From: a virus
Strand: one strand, 5' to 3'
DNA: 37,717 nucleotides
Virus record (IMG/VR): IMGVR_UViG_3300042305_001267
Coordinates: 1 to 37,717 of that record
Every line of letters begins with the position of its first letter. The stretch's first letter is position 1. Of this stretch, positions 29,062 through 36,919 are shown piece by piece. The notes below the pieces were generated by a model. That model had not been told where the DNA came from, did no database searches, and saw only the letters and a list, made by a program, of their open reading frames with translations. Position numbers and translations under genes: made by a program.

Positions 29062-29903
29062 CGCGTAACGAACACCGTGGTGGCGACCTTCTCTTGTTCA
29101 GTGAGAGTGGCGTCTCGGTTAGTGTCTAGGTTGTAGTACTTAATTTGAATCGCGTCTTTAAAGTCTCTGAGAGACTGAACGAGGTTGTCTGAGTAATCAT
29201 CCCCGAACGCTTTAAAGATTACTGAAGCCGTACGATGCACAGAAGCTTTTTGAAATAACTTCCAATCAAGAATCTGGTCAGCACTACGAGCAAGGTTCAT
29301 CGTGCGTAACTCTTGAATCACATACTCAGCAGCAGCAAGAGACTGCTCCTCCCAGGTAGTTTTACCTGCCTTGAAAGCCGTCTTAAAATTAGTAACAGAG
29401 AATTCTGGATACTCTACATAGAGGTCATCGTCAGTTGAGAACTTATGACCAATATATTGAAGAGCCGTTGATGGACGCAAGTCATTGGACCATTTAAGTC
29501 GCGCCCAATAAAGCCCCTGAATATTTAATGTTTGAAGCCCGGAGTTTGGCATTTCATTTGTGTCGTCGTAACTCCAAGACGATTTATCAGGATCTGGACT
29601 CCATGAAATAATCCCACTTTTTCCAAGAGGATGATTGTTATTAATTGTGTCGTCTAAAATATCAATAGCTGGGGTCCAACCGTCACCACTCCATAGGTCA
29701 ATAGAAATGGTTGCTGCTAAGTTATTCTCAACCGAGACCATAAAATATCTATGGTTGAAAGGAAGATCAGAGCCCACGTACAAAAAATCTGTGCCTGTAT
29801 CAATGTGAATCACTGCAGTGTTGCTGTTATAATCAGACAACCGGAGACTGAGATCAGTTAGGACACCGTTTTTATTTAAAATGACTCGGCTATTGATTAG
29901 CAT
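29058..29903 (-). CDS. Head-tail connector-like protein with EF-hand loop, 281 aa
   Basis: The N-terminal ~155 residues are a beta sandwich (LSLRLSDYNSNTAVIHIDTG, ISIDLWSGDGWTPA, GLYWARLKW). The C-terminal ~110 residues are helical (YVIQELRTMNLARSADQIL, ASVIFKAFGDDYSDNLVQSL) like connector/adaptor proteins. Near the end DTNRDATLTEQE forms a canonical 12-residue EF-hand calcium loop (positions 1, 3, 5 and 12 = D, N, D, E; Ala replaces Gly 6). Probably a neck component. Confidence 0.62.
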   Translation of the reverse strand: MLINSRVILNKNGVLTDLSLRLSDYNSNTAVIHIDTGTDFLYVGSDLPFNHRYFMVSVENNLAATISIDLWSGDGWTPAIDILDDTINNNHPLGKSGIISWSPDPDKSSWSYDDTNEMPNSGLQTLNIQGLYWARLKWSNDLRPSTALQYIGHKFSTDDDLYVEYPEFSVTNFKTAFKAGKTTWEEQSLAAAEYVIQELRTMNLARSADQILDWKLFQKASVHRTASVIFKAFGDDYSDNLVQSLRDFKDAIQIKYYNLDTNRDATLTEQEKVATTVFVTR

Positions 29904-30649
29904 TATTTAAGCCCCAAAAATTTAGCTACTGTTAAAAGCTTCTGCACAAACTTACCAAAGGTGCCATCTATTTGATGGTCAGAAGTAGGCTCGTCCCACA
30001 CCGCAATCGCTAGGTTTTTAGGAGATAGTTCTGTAAATGGAGTGATATTTGCCGCAATAATTCCTAAAGCATTGGCATCGGATTGAGTAATTGTCCCAGT
30101 GCCAGCAAGATTTGCTAGTGCTCCCTTAATCGCTGAAACATCTGCGTTACTAAAGCTAGCAGAAGCAGAAATCGCGGAAACAATCTCAGAAACAACCGCA
30201 CCACTAATGTCCCCACTAAAAGAACCCGATGCACTGATGCTTGATTGAATTGAGACAAGCAGCTCTAGAGTGGCATTGCTTACAGAACCAGATGCAGAAA
30301 GAGAGGCTACAATATCAACAAGAGCGCTGAGATCACCCGGATTAAATGCACCTTGACCGGCAATAGAAGAATCTAAGTTTCTCCCTAGCGCACCATTTAT
30401 TCCAAATCCTGAGGAAGAATTAATCGTCCTTGATCTTATCGACCCCTCTTTGATTGGAATTACCCAACATTGAGGCGGTCTACTGCCTGATGGGATGCCT
30501 TCTCTTGCTGAGATACTGGCATCACTTGCAAAGTAGTTTCTAGACTGTCCTTGTGTGTTCCAATTCGATCGCTGACTGGAAAGGTTATTTCCGCCTATGT
30601 ATTTTATCGGAATCTTGTAAAAAAGATTTTTATTCCCAATAAGCGCCAT
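29903..30649 (-). CDS. Virion protein with tandem helical repeats, 248 aa
   Basis: After a globular N-terminus (~100 residues), residues about 105-205 hold four tandem units of roughly 24-28 residues. Their shared pattern is ALVDIVASLSASGSVSNA, ELLVSIQSSISASGSFSG, EIVSAISASASFSNA, AIKGALANLAGTGTITQSD. Each unit is an alanine/serine amphipathic helix plus a turn, giving a rod. The last 40 residues are a small domain (FGKFVQKLLTVAKFLGL). The start is ATG 30649, 2 bp after the previous stop. Likely a neck or fibre appendage. Confidence 0.65.
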   Translation of the reverse strand: MALIGNKNLFYKIPIKYIGGNNLSSQRSNWNTQGQSRNYFASDASISAREGIPSGSRPPQCWVIPIKEGSIRSRTINSSSGFGINGALGRNLDSSIAGQGAFNPGDLSALVDIVASLSASGSVSNATLELLVSIQSSISASGSFSGDISGAVVSEIVSAISASASFSNADVSAIKGALANLAGTGTITQSDANALGIIAANITPFTELSPKNLAIAVWDEPTSDHQIDGTFGKFVQKLLTVAKFLGLK

Positions 30650-30651
30650 AA

Positions 30652-31521
30652 TCAACCGTAACTAAAATCACAATACCCGTAAAAGTTACTTGAAGCACCG
30701 ACAGCTGCTCCAGTAAATAACAACCACGTCAAACAAGCTCCATCAAACACCCTCGGAAGAGATGGGAGTTGATTCATAAGATCCCGCTCACCAGCTACCG
30801 ATGCGGTAGTAAGTGGAAGCGTTGCAAGCGGTCTACAAAGTACTAACGCTGCCGCACCAGCTCCTGAAGCTGCGGAAATTGTGATGCTTTGAACTGATCT
30901 GATACCAGTGTCACCAGAAGCTAAAGGCAAAAACGGTCCATAGTTGTTAGCCGCAGTTCCTGAGTGCGTAATGTGACCAGCAATTGCCGATGCCGTACAT
31001 GCGACAGTCACTGGCATGGATGCTCCAGAGTTACCGCCTTGATCGGTATAACTAATTGAGACGTTGTGACCAGTGGCACCAGTGGCAGTTGTTACAGTTA
31101 AAAAAGCCCTAACACCTGCGCCGGTCGTGTACCTAGTAAGCGCTGTTCCAGTTGTAAGTGTTTGAGCTGATGACGAGTTCATCGAGATGCCAGGGTAATA
31201 AAGCAACATATCGACCAGCATCAAAACCGCAGGAACACCCGTGGACACAGCAGTAAATGCGCCAATATTGGTTAGGTGTTTAGTGTCTGGAGATACGTTA
31301 CCGCCATGATATAAACTAAAACCGCTCGCTTCGGTAGGGACCTGAGAGTTAAGCGCAGTTCCGGTGAACGAATTGGCAATCGGTGTTCCGTTTAATAAAC
31401 TCAAATCATACCAACGACCGGCGGCGTAAGCTGTTCCTCCGGTAATCTTATTCCAGTCACTTCGCCAAAACTTACCGTTAGAAACTTCTGAAATGAAATC
31501 ATCTTGTGAATTAAATCCCAT
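30652..31521 (-). CDS. Structural protein, 289 aa (paralogue of 31690-32532)
   Basis: A beta-rich virion protein: GRWYDLSLLNGTPIANSF, VLMLVDMLLYYPGI, ATGHNVSISYTDQGGNS, NYGPFLPLASGDTGIRSVQSI, CRPLATLPL, and a terminal FYGYCDFSYG. The order RW(Y/F)DLS, internal YTD, GPFL and the ending layout is shared with the 280-aa protein encoded two genes upstream, so they are duplicates that diverged. Such proteins occur in capsid/neck regions of several siphoviruses; exact role unknown. Confidence 0.7.
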   Translation of the reverse strand: MGFNSQDDFISEVSNGKFWRSDWNKITGGTAYAAGRWYDLSLLNGTPIANSFTGTALNSQVPTEASGFSLYHGGNVSPDTKHLTNIGAFTAVSTGVPAVLMLVDMLLYYPGISMNSSSAQTLTTGTALTRYTTGAGVRAFLTVTTATGATGHNVSISYTDQGGNSGASMPVTVACTASAIAGHITHSGTAANNYGPFLPLASGDTGIRSVQSITISAASGAGAAALVLCRPLATLPLTTASVAGERDLMNQLPSLPRVFDGACLTWLLFTGAAVGASSNFYGYCDFSYG

Positions 31522-31690
31522 TGTCGGCCTCGTGTAGTTGTTTGAATTCTTCTAGAATCAAAATCAATTGATTTAGTGTTTCAATGTCATGAATTACAGC
31601 GCGCTCAAAGTTTGGCAATGAAACAGTGACCGGAAATTGAATGTCTTCTCGTGTAATATTTGAAATTGATACGTCGTTAAGCTTTACCAT
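31511..31690 (-). CDS. Small hypothetical protein, 59 aa
   Basis: ATG at 31690 overlaps the previous stop (TAATG), and the TAA at 31511-31513 overlaps the next start. The product begins MVKLNDVSISNITREDIQF and ends in an amphipathic helix (DIETLNQLILILEEFKQL). It lies between the two paralogous structural genes. Possibly a small virion or chaperone protein. Confidence 0.7.
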   Translation of the reverse strand: MVKLNDVSISNITREDIQFPVTVSLPNFERAVIHDIETLNQLILILEEFKQLHEADNGI

Positions 31691-32532
31691 TATATAAACC
31701 AGCTTTCGATTGTTCCGGTAATAACCGCAGAACTTAAACTGCCAGTAGCATGAACTAAAAAACTAGGCTGCGCACCTTTTGGAAGTTTAATTAACCTGGC
31801 CTGATCTTTAATGAAGTCAACCTCTACCGGTGAGTTGTTGGTTTGCAATTCAAACTCAGCTAAAACCTGGCACAGAACAAAACACAAAATGCCCCCAGGA
31901 AGACCACTAGAAAATTGAACCGATTCTAAAAACGCTGGTCCAAATTTATCATTTCCATCTAAATTTAAAAATGGTCCGTTAGACACGACCCCACCAGAAA
32001 TACTCCCAAAGCAGAGCTGCCCATATTGTGAGCCGTCGTTAATCTGTTGAGATGAAGAGTAAGTATTAGATAGTCTATCTGTGTAATTAATAGTTGCTTT
32101 TACGTTTCCTGAGATGGCTGATTGAGCAACTAAATAGACTTGAGTGTTGGGATAGTTATCAAGTTCTGCTTTAAAATCATTATTAAAAACCTGAAGACTA
32201 GGGTCATCACCATCGACAAAGGGCCAAAAAGCAATACGATTAATTAGTTTAACCTGCAATATCTGAGATGAAGATGTCGTTAAAATAACTTTCGTTATGT
32301 ATCTGGTATCTTCGTCTGCATCTCTAATCCTGAACGAGGTTTTATGATTAATGGGCGTGGCCGTTAATGGTGTAGATGCATAAAACTCAGGAACCGGATT
32401 TCCTGGAGCTACAGAAAGATCAAACCATCTGCTAGAGAATGTGGATTGGTTGTGAACTTTTCTATAAGAAATGATGTCGTAATATCCAAGCTCGACATCT
32501 CTTTCTATAAACTCGGAAAGAGTATAGCTCAT
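31690..32532 (-). CDS. Structural protein, 280 aa (paralogue of 30652-31521)
   Basis: It shares with the 289-aa protein RWFDLSVAPGNPVPEFY, DTRYITKVI, the central ATINYTDRLSNTYS, GPFLNLDGND and an LCQVLAEFEL segment. It is more polar and AT-rich in coding sequence. Likely a head-neck decoration or appendage protein. The ATG overlaps the stop of the upstream mini zinc-ribbon gene. Confidence 0.7.
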   Translation of the reverse strand: MSYTLSEFIERDVELGYYDIISYRKVHNQSTFSSRWFDLSVAPGNPVPEFYASTPLTATPINHKTSFRIRDADEDTRYITKVILTTSSSQILQVKLINRIAFWPFVDGDDPSLQVFNNDFKAELDNYPNTQVYLVAQSAISGNVKATINYTDRLSNTYSSSQQINDGSQYGQLCFGSISGGVVSNGPFLNLDGNDKFGPAFLESVQFSSGLPGGILCFVLCQVLAEFELQTNNSPVEVDFIKDQARLIKLPKGAQPSFLVHATGSLSSAVITGTIESWFI

Positions 32533-32645
32533 TTAATCCCGCCGCAACCAGTGGCCGTAGCCTGAATGTTGGCGACAATAGGAGCCTCACACTCACAAGG
32601 AGGGTTAATTGTCGTCATTTCAGCGCCACACTCTGAGCAATGCAT
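32529..32645 (-). CDS. Mini zinc-ribbon protein, 38 aa
   Basis: MHCSECGAEMTTINPPCECE carries C3 and C6 (CxxC) and C17/C19 (CxC); a further Cys is at 34. The ATG at 32645 follows GAGGA by 6 bases, and the stop overlaps the next start. Such tiny zinc-binding genes occur in phage structural operons with unknown function. Confidence 0.6.
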   Translation of the reverse strand: MHCSECGAEMTTINPPCECEAPIVANIQATATGCGGIK

Positions 32646-32646
32646 C

Positions 32647-33057
32647 TTAGTCCTCGGTGATGGTTAATGCGCTAATAGCAAACTGAGGTTGAACCAAGTT
32701 GCTAACAGACAAAGAAGAAGAAAGCACACCCTTGTAAAGAATCTGACCGGCTCCAGAGGATGCAGTCCCAATAGCGACATGAGTCACCACAGAGCTTCCG
32801 CCTGTGCATTGTGGGAATTGAATCAAAGCAGCGTTTGATGCTTGGTTTCCAGAGACAGTCCATCCCGATCCGCTTCGAGCAACAGCTACCCGAGCATAAC
32901 TTGTATAGGTCGCTTCTGAGGTAGTTTGAGATCCTGCCTCACCAGGGTCTGCGGTATGAAGCGAAATGTAAAGGTTTGTGTTTCCATTCCAAGAAAGAGT
33001 CGTTGCTTTAAAGATTAACTCTAGAACATCATTTTCAGTTGTGTTGCCTTTAGACAT
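32647..33057 (-). CDS. Structural protein, 136 aa
   Basis: The segments NTNLYISLHTADPGEAGSQT, SYARVAVARSGSGWTVSG, ALIQFPQCTGGSSVVTHVAIG and GQILYKGVLSSSL are typical of a common small phage structural protein found near capsid genes and in tail-fibre modules. Its precise role (decoration or appendage) is not settled. Confidence 0.72.
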   Translation of the reverse strand: MSKGNTTENDVLELIFKATTLSWNGNTNLYISLHTADPGEAGSQTTSEATYTSYARVAVARSGSGWTVSGNQASNAALIQFPQCTGGSSVVTHVAIGTASSGAGQILYKGVLSSSLSVSNLVQPQFAISALTITED

Positions 33058-33065
33058 ATTCCACC

Positions 33066-33401
33066 TTAGCTATAAGTATAATCTGCTCTATCGTCCCATA
33101 TTTTTGTGAACGAAGAAACCCCATCGGCCCATTCGATTGTCACATCGTTTGCGCTATCCGTAAAAGTAACTCTCTGTATTCTCCAAGACGCAGAACTGCT
33201 TGATTCACCTACATCAGCCTCGCCGATATAAATTATTGATTCGCCAACCGAGTCTACACGCTTTGCATAACTTGTAACACCGCCCGATGTTACTGGGATT
33301 GGATTAGATATATCTCCGACAATTCTAACAGCAGTTTCCCCTGACCCAGTCTCTGCGAACTTAGCTTTTTCAAGCGTGTTAATGTTCGGATCTAAAGCCA
33401 T
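33066..33401 (-). CDS. Hypothetical structural protein, 111 aa
   Basis: Begins MALDPNINTLEKAKF, then VRIVGDISNPIPVTSGG, ESIIYIGEADVG and a C-terminal beta hairpin (WRIQRVTFTDSANDVTIEWAD). Similar short proteins are common in siphovirus head-tail or fibre regions and often follow capsid genes. Just upstream is a leftward intrinsic terminator, so expression may depend on read-through. Confidence 0.68.
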   Translation of the reverse strand: MALDPNINTLEKAKFAETGSGETAVRIVGDISNPIPVTSGGVTSYAKRVDSVGESIIYIGEADVGESSSSASWRIQRVTFTDSANDVTIEWADGVSSFTKIWDDRADYTYS

Positions 33402-33410
33402 TCAAACCTC

Positions 33411-33454
33411 AAAATAAAACCCCGTGAGTGGGAGGACAGTCACCACCCACGGGG
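33411..33454 (-). terminator. Leftward intrinsic terminator after the head genes
   Basis: A 7-bp stem (CCCCGTG 33420-33426 with CACGGGG 33448-33454), probably extended by an inner GTGG/CCAC pairing, is followed on the minus strand by TTTTATTTT. It lies in the 84-bp gap between the capsid block and the neck/appendage module. Confidence 0.75.
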
Positions 33455-33485
33455 GATCTACGCCTGAAAGAGAGAGGAAACAGGC

Positions 33486-33884
33486 TTAGAACTTAGCAAG
33501 TTCCAAACGTACCTTGATCTTACCAGCGGTCAGAGCTGCCGTTGCGATATCGAGGACGATCACCGCATCGGGAGCAACCGCGAGGGTCGTACCGATGGAA
33601 GCGCCGTCGATCGAAGCGTTAGCAGTCAACGAAGCAACCGCCGTAGCTGCAACGAGTGCGGCAACAGAAGTGCTAGGTCCGATTGACACAGTAGCCGAAC
33701 CACCGGACGTGCAAGCGGTCTCGACGTCCATGTAAGCAGCGCGAATGACCGTGCGGTCCTTCAGCTTCACGAGGTCGTATGCGCCGATGGCTCCGCCGTC
33801 TTTAGCGAAGTCGTAGACGAATTCGAGATACTCAACTTCGGGACCCCAAGAGCGATGCTCTTTGTAACTTTTTGCTACTGGCAT
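33486..33884 (-). CDS. Head decoration-like protein, 132 aa
   Basis: Directly downstream of the capsid genes. The segments EVEYLEFVYDFAKDGGAIGAYDL, RTVIRAAYMDVETACTSGGSATVSIG, ALVAATAVASLTANASIDG and IVLDIATAALTAGKIKVRLEL show a beta-rich, small-residue-rich protein of the type often found as capsid decoration or stabiliser. Shine-Dalgarno AAAGGAAAG. Confidence 0.68.
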   Translation of the reverse strand: MPVAKSYKEHRSWGPEVEYLEFVYDFAKDGGAIGAYDLVKLKDRTVIRAAYMDVETACTSGGSATVSIGPSTSVAALVAATAVASLTANASIDGASIGTTLAVAPDAVIVLDIATAALTAGKIKVRLELAKF

Positions 33885-33885
33885 T

Positions 33886-34089
33886 TTACTTTCCTTTTAC
33901 TTTCTTAACGATTCTCGCCGTCGTCTGAATCCAAGCGACATGCTTAGACCCGACAGCATAAATTGCGATGATTTTAGTCGGCAGACGAATGCTCGTGATT
34001 TGATTCTTTAAATCCTCAGCAGAGTCTCCCATAAGAAACTCTAGTGCGGAGGTGTTAGGATTCAAACTATCGAACATTTCGTCTGCCAT
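33886..34089 (-). CDS. Hypothetical head-region protein, 67 aa
   Basis: A small protein with a helical acidic N-terminus (MADEMFDSLNPNTSALEFLM, EDLKNQITSIRL) and a basic beta-like C-terminus (IIAIYAVGSKHVAWIQTTARIV). It lies between major capsid and decoration genes. Possibly a head accessory protein; no family recognised. Confidence 0.7.
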   Translation of the reverse strand: MADEMFDSLNPNTSALEFLMGDSAEDLKNQITSIRLPTKIIAIYAVGSKHVAWIQTTARIVKKVKGK

Positions 34090-34100
34090 CTAATTACCTA

Positions 34101-34973
34101 TCAAACGTGAGCGAATGCAGCGTTAGATACGGTGATGTGCTTGAGCGATCCCTGGATACCAAGCTTAGCACCAAACACCATGTCAACGCTCAGGAGCATG
34201 CCGAACTTCTTATTGGAGTGCAGGTCAGACACTTTGAAGCGTGGCTGAATCTGCGTTACCAAGTGCATGAAGTCAGGGTGAAAGAACAGCGCAGTGTCGG
34301 CGTTCATCGAGTTGTCTTCGAGCAGGTTGAATCCAAAACGAGGAAGTGCAACTTGACCGCCGATGATCGGAGCATCAGAAGCGCCGAAGTCTGTTGAGAC
34401 GAGCGTCTGTGCGTTCATGATATCGCCCATATAAACTGGGTCGATCAACCCGTACCATCCCTTTTCACGCATCCACTTCGCTTGTGCCGCGAGAACGCGC
34501 ACGCCGCTGAGCTGCGAAGCATTCAGGTCGGTCACGGAAGTGACTTGGTGGTCAGGAGAAGAAGCCGAAGGAGCAACGAGGGAGTACAGGTAGTTGTTCA
34601 CTTGTTGCGCCACAGCGAACACGAGAGAGTCGCGGATAGCAGACTCTTGGCTGTTCAATTGGCTCATGAGCATTGCGGTGTCTGCGATTTCAAACGCAGC
34701 GACTGCACGCTTGTCAGCAACCACAGCAACACGAGTCGTCGAGAGCAGCGAGCTATCGAACGTGTCCGCGTCGGTGCCGACGGTCTTCAGTTGACCTTGA
34801 GGAGCATTGATCTGCGAAACGTAAACCGTATCGCCTTCCTGACCAATCGCGCCTTCATAGTCCTTGTTCACGAGCGAGCCCAAGAGAAGGGATTCGCGCA
34901 GTTCCTTCATGAACAATGGTGCCCACTTCTTCTGCACCTGTTCGCTGATTTGATTAATATCCGTAGTAGCCAT
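34101..34973 (-). CDS. Major capsid protein
   Basis: 290 aa. N-terminal helix (ISEQVQKKWAPLFMKELRESLLLGSLVNKDYEG), then VYVSQINAPQGQL, VAVVADKRAVAAFEIADTAMLM, VFAVAQQVNNYLYSLV, and the C-terminal LFFHPDFMHLVTQIQPRF with GAKLGIQGSLKHI, consistent with HK97-fold coat proteins of the P22-coat-like/phage-capsid type. It follows a coiled-coil scaffold gene and has a good Shine-Dalgarno (AAGGAAT), expected for the most abundant late protein. Confidence 0.9.
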   Translation of the reverse strand: MATTDINQISEQVQKKWAPLFMKELRESLLLGSLVNKDYEGAIGQEGDTVYVSQINAPQGQLKTVGTDADTFDSSLLSTTRVAVVADKRAVAAFEIADTAMLMSQLNSQESAIRDSLVFAVAQQVNNYLYSLVAPSASSPDHQVTSVTDLNASQLSGVRVLAAQAKWMREKGWYGLIDPVYMGDIMNAQTLVSTDFGASDAPIIGGQVALPRFGFNLLEDNSMNADTALFFHPDFMHLVTQIQPRFKVSDLHSNKKFGMLLSVDMVFGAKLGIQGSLKHITVSNAAFAHV

Positions 34974-34987
34974 TTTTTAAATTCCTT

Positions 34988-35614
34988 TTATGGTGCTGTG
35001 GACCAGTCAACTTCATTTTGACGGGCCTTCATTTCTTTAGAGTTCGGCAACGCTACCCATTCCTGATAAGTGAGCTTCTTTGCTCCTGCCGCTGCTTCAT
35101 GAGGAAGCCCTGTCTTTCCATCCTTAGAAAGAATGAGGAGTTTGTGCTCTTGCTCAAACGACCTCGCGACTTCCTGCACAGATGCCGGGTCCGGCTCGCC
35201 AGTCTCGGGATTGATTACAACCTTCGACACGTCGATCAGGCCCAGATACTTATCGGGGACCATGCCATTGATCGCACTCTTAACCGCGCCGCGTTTAATG
35301 GATGTAACGATGAGCGAATCCTTTTGCTCAACTTGCTTTTTGAGTTCCGAGAGTTCCTTCTCGCGGATCTCAACTAGCTTCTTCCATTCTTCTTTAGCTT
35401 TGAGTTCACTCTCCTGGCGCTCGCGTTCCTTCGCTTGCACCTGCTCGAGCTGGCTCTTGAGAGTTGCAAGTTCCTCATCGCGTTTCTTCTTCTCCGCGAG
35501 GAGTTTCTTGTGCGTCTCGTAGGCTACGCTTTGCTGGTCTTGTGATTGATCTCCGGCGGCGCCACTGGCTGACCCGTCGTTGCCTCCACTGGAGGGCTTG
35601 GCTTGTTCACTCAT
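34988..35614 (-). CDS. Capsid scaffolding protein
   Basis: 208 aa. A low-complexity start (S/G/Q) and a charged coiled coil at about 30-105 (KKRDEELATLKSQLEQVQAK, ELSELKKQVEQKDSL). A conserved-looking C-terminal half then follows (GMVPDKYLGLIDVSKVVINP, VQEVARSFEQEHKLLIL). Directly upstream of the capsid gene, in the standard order. Scaffold forms the procapsid core and leaves on maturation. Confidence 0.88.
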   Translation of the reverse strand: MSEQAKPSSGGNDGSASGAAGDQSQDQQSVAYETHKKLLAEKKKRDEELATLKSQLEQVQAKERERQESELKAKEEWKKLVEIREKELSELKKQVEQKDSLIVTSIKRGAVKSAINGMVPDKYLGLIDVSKVVINPETGEPDPASVQEVARSFEQEHKLLILSKDGKTGLPHEAAAGAKKLTYQEWVALPNSKEMKARQNEVDWSTAP

Positions 35615-35688
35615 TAGGTTACCCCTTTGAGTTAATCTTTCAACACTTTGTTAAAAAAAGGAAATCGCTAGGGGTTAAAATTAACTCT

Positions 35689-36393
35689 CTACTTACCGCC
35701 CAATGACTCCTCGATGATCTCTCGGATTGCTTCCCCATAGATACGCGCAAAGAATTTTAACTCTGGGTCTGTGATCCCCATGAATGGGCGACCAGGGCGA
35801 CCTCGTCCAGACGGCTGACCACCCTTTGCTTTTCTCTTCTTCTCACCACCGGGGGTCTTGGGTGCTCCCTTTAGTTTAAGCGCCTTTAGAACTTTCCTTA
35901 GAGCCTTTAAAATCCTAGACTTTCTCTTTCTCTCCTTAGGGGTCTTTGACGGTAGCTCACTTGCTTGAGCCTTTGCCCGCTTCGCGTCATCGACGGAAAG
36001 GATCTCGGCTAGGTTCTCATTCGTAAGACCTGAGTAATGTTTCCCCTCTAAGAGAATCTGAATTAAACCGTTACTGGCCTTATGCGTCAACGAGTCGAGA
36101 AGGTCGCCGCGTCTAGTGAGGTTAGACTTACCTGGGGCGGTCTGTGCGGATAGCTGAGAGTCTCTCTCTCGTGATGCGATGGTTGTAGTGGCTAATTTCT
36201 CGAGTGGCTTAGGTGACCCGCCTATAGCTCCGTTTTTAGAGACGCCCTTACCTAGCCTAGTTCTGAGCCGTATCCTATCGGCTAGCTGTCGGCCAACGTC
36301 ATCGAGCAGCTTCCCTTTTGTGGCACCCCTTAAAGACGATTCGATTTTTAGAATTAGGCGGGCAATCTTATCCGCTTCACTCATCATCTTCAC
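35689..36393 (-). CDS. Virion morphogenesis-like head protein, 234 aa
   Basis: Helical start (DKIARLILKIESSLRGATKG) followed by GRQLADRIRLRTRLGKGV, then a LTRRGDLLDSLT segment and a C-terminal GRPGRPFMGITDPELKFFARI motif, as in minor head / Mu gpG-like morphogenesis proteins (tail completion or connector assembly). Residues about 130-190 form a very basic Lys/Arg insertion, probably DNA-binding or disordered. The GTG at 36393 and ATGs at 36387 and 36384 are all possible starts. It overlaps the upstream gene. Confidence 0.62.
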   Translation of the reverse strand: MKMMSEADKIARLILKIESSLRGATKGKLLDDVGRQLADRIRLRTRLGKGVSKNGAIGGSPKPLEKLATTTIASRERDSQLSAQTAPGKSNLTRRGDLLDSLTHKASNGLIQILLEGKHYSGLTNENLAEILSVDDAKRAKAQASELPSKTPKERKRKSRILKALRKVLKALKLKGAPKTPGGEKKRKAKGGQPSGRGRPGRPFMGITDPELKFFARIYGEAIREIIEESLGGK

Positions 36394-36919
36394 CGAATAG
36401 GTTTGAGATCATCTCGCCAGAAAAATCAGTTGTAGCGTTCACAACCGCAGTTCTAAAACCTCGTGTCTCTGGGTCATCAAGCGGGTACTTCTCGAGCACC
36501 GCTTTAACCTCGTCGGGAGTGAGATCTAGAAACGGTCTCGCCTTACCTGGGATGGGTCGATCCTGGCCGTATGTTCCTCGGATGTTCCCGTCTGCTCTCG
36601 CGTTCTCTTCAGTGCCGTTCTCGAACCCGATGCGGATCTTGTTCCCTTCGGTTGAGAGAACGTCCATCGAGTCGAGCATGTCGCCCGAGAGGGTGAGGTC
36701 AACGGTCGAGTCCTTGCCCGCGATCTTAAACTCTAGGCTCTTCTTGTACTCGTCGGAGTACTTCCCAGCCCCACCGCCCCACTCCTTACCGCCTGGCCCT
36801 TTGCCCTCTTTAGTACGGTCGCGGATGTACGATACTAGGTCACGAGCAATAGCCCGACGCTCCTCTTCGGTGTACGCCGGGCTTACCTTGATATCTCTAA
36901 ACTGGTGTTTAGCTGCCAC
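36377..36919 (-). CDS. Virion morphogenesis-like head protein, 180 aa
   Basis: The protein carries YTEEERRAIARDLVSYIRDRT, then GGGAGKYSDEYKKSLEFKIAG, VDLTLSGDMLDSMDVL, KIRIGFENGTEENARADGN, and KARPFLDLTPDEVKAVL. These are the blocks of the virion-morphogenesis/HK97-gp10-like family. The following gene shares part of that pattern, so the two may be an ancient pair. GTG start at 36919 overlaps the portal end by 11 bp. Confidence 0.72.
   Translation of the reverse strand: MAAKHQFRDIKVSPAYTEEERRAIARDLVSYIRDRTKEGKGPGGKEWGGGAGKYSDEYKKSLEFKIAGKDSTVDLTLSGDMLDSMDVLSTEGNKIRIGFENGTEENARADGNIRGTYGQDRPIPGKARPFLDLTPDEVKAVLEKYPLDDPETRGFRTAVVNATTDFSGEMISNLFGEDDE

Noticed and set aside
34482-35021. Plus-strand frame of 179 codons
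   Set aside because: Antisense to the major capsid gene; arginine/histidine-rich composition with no domain pattern.
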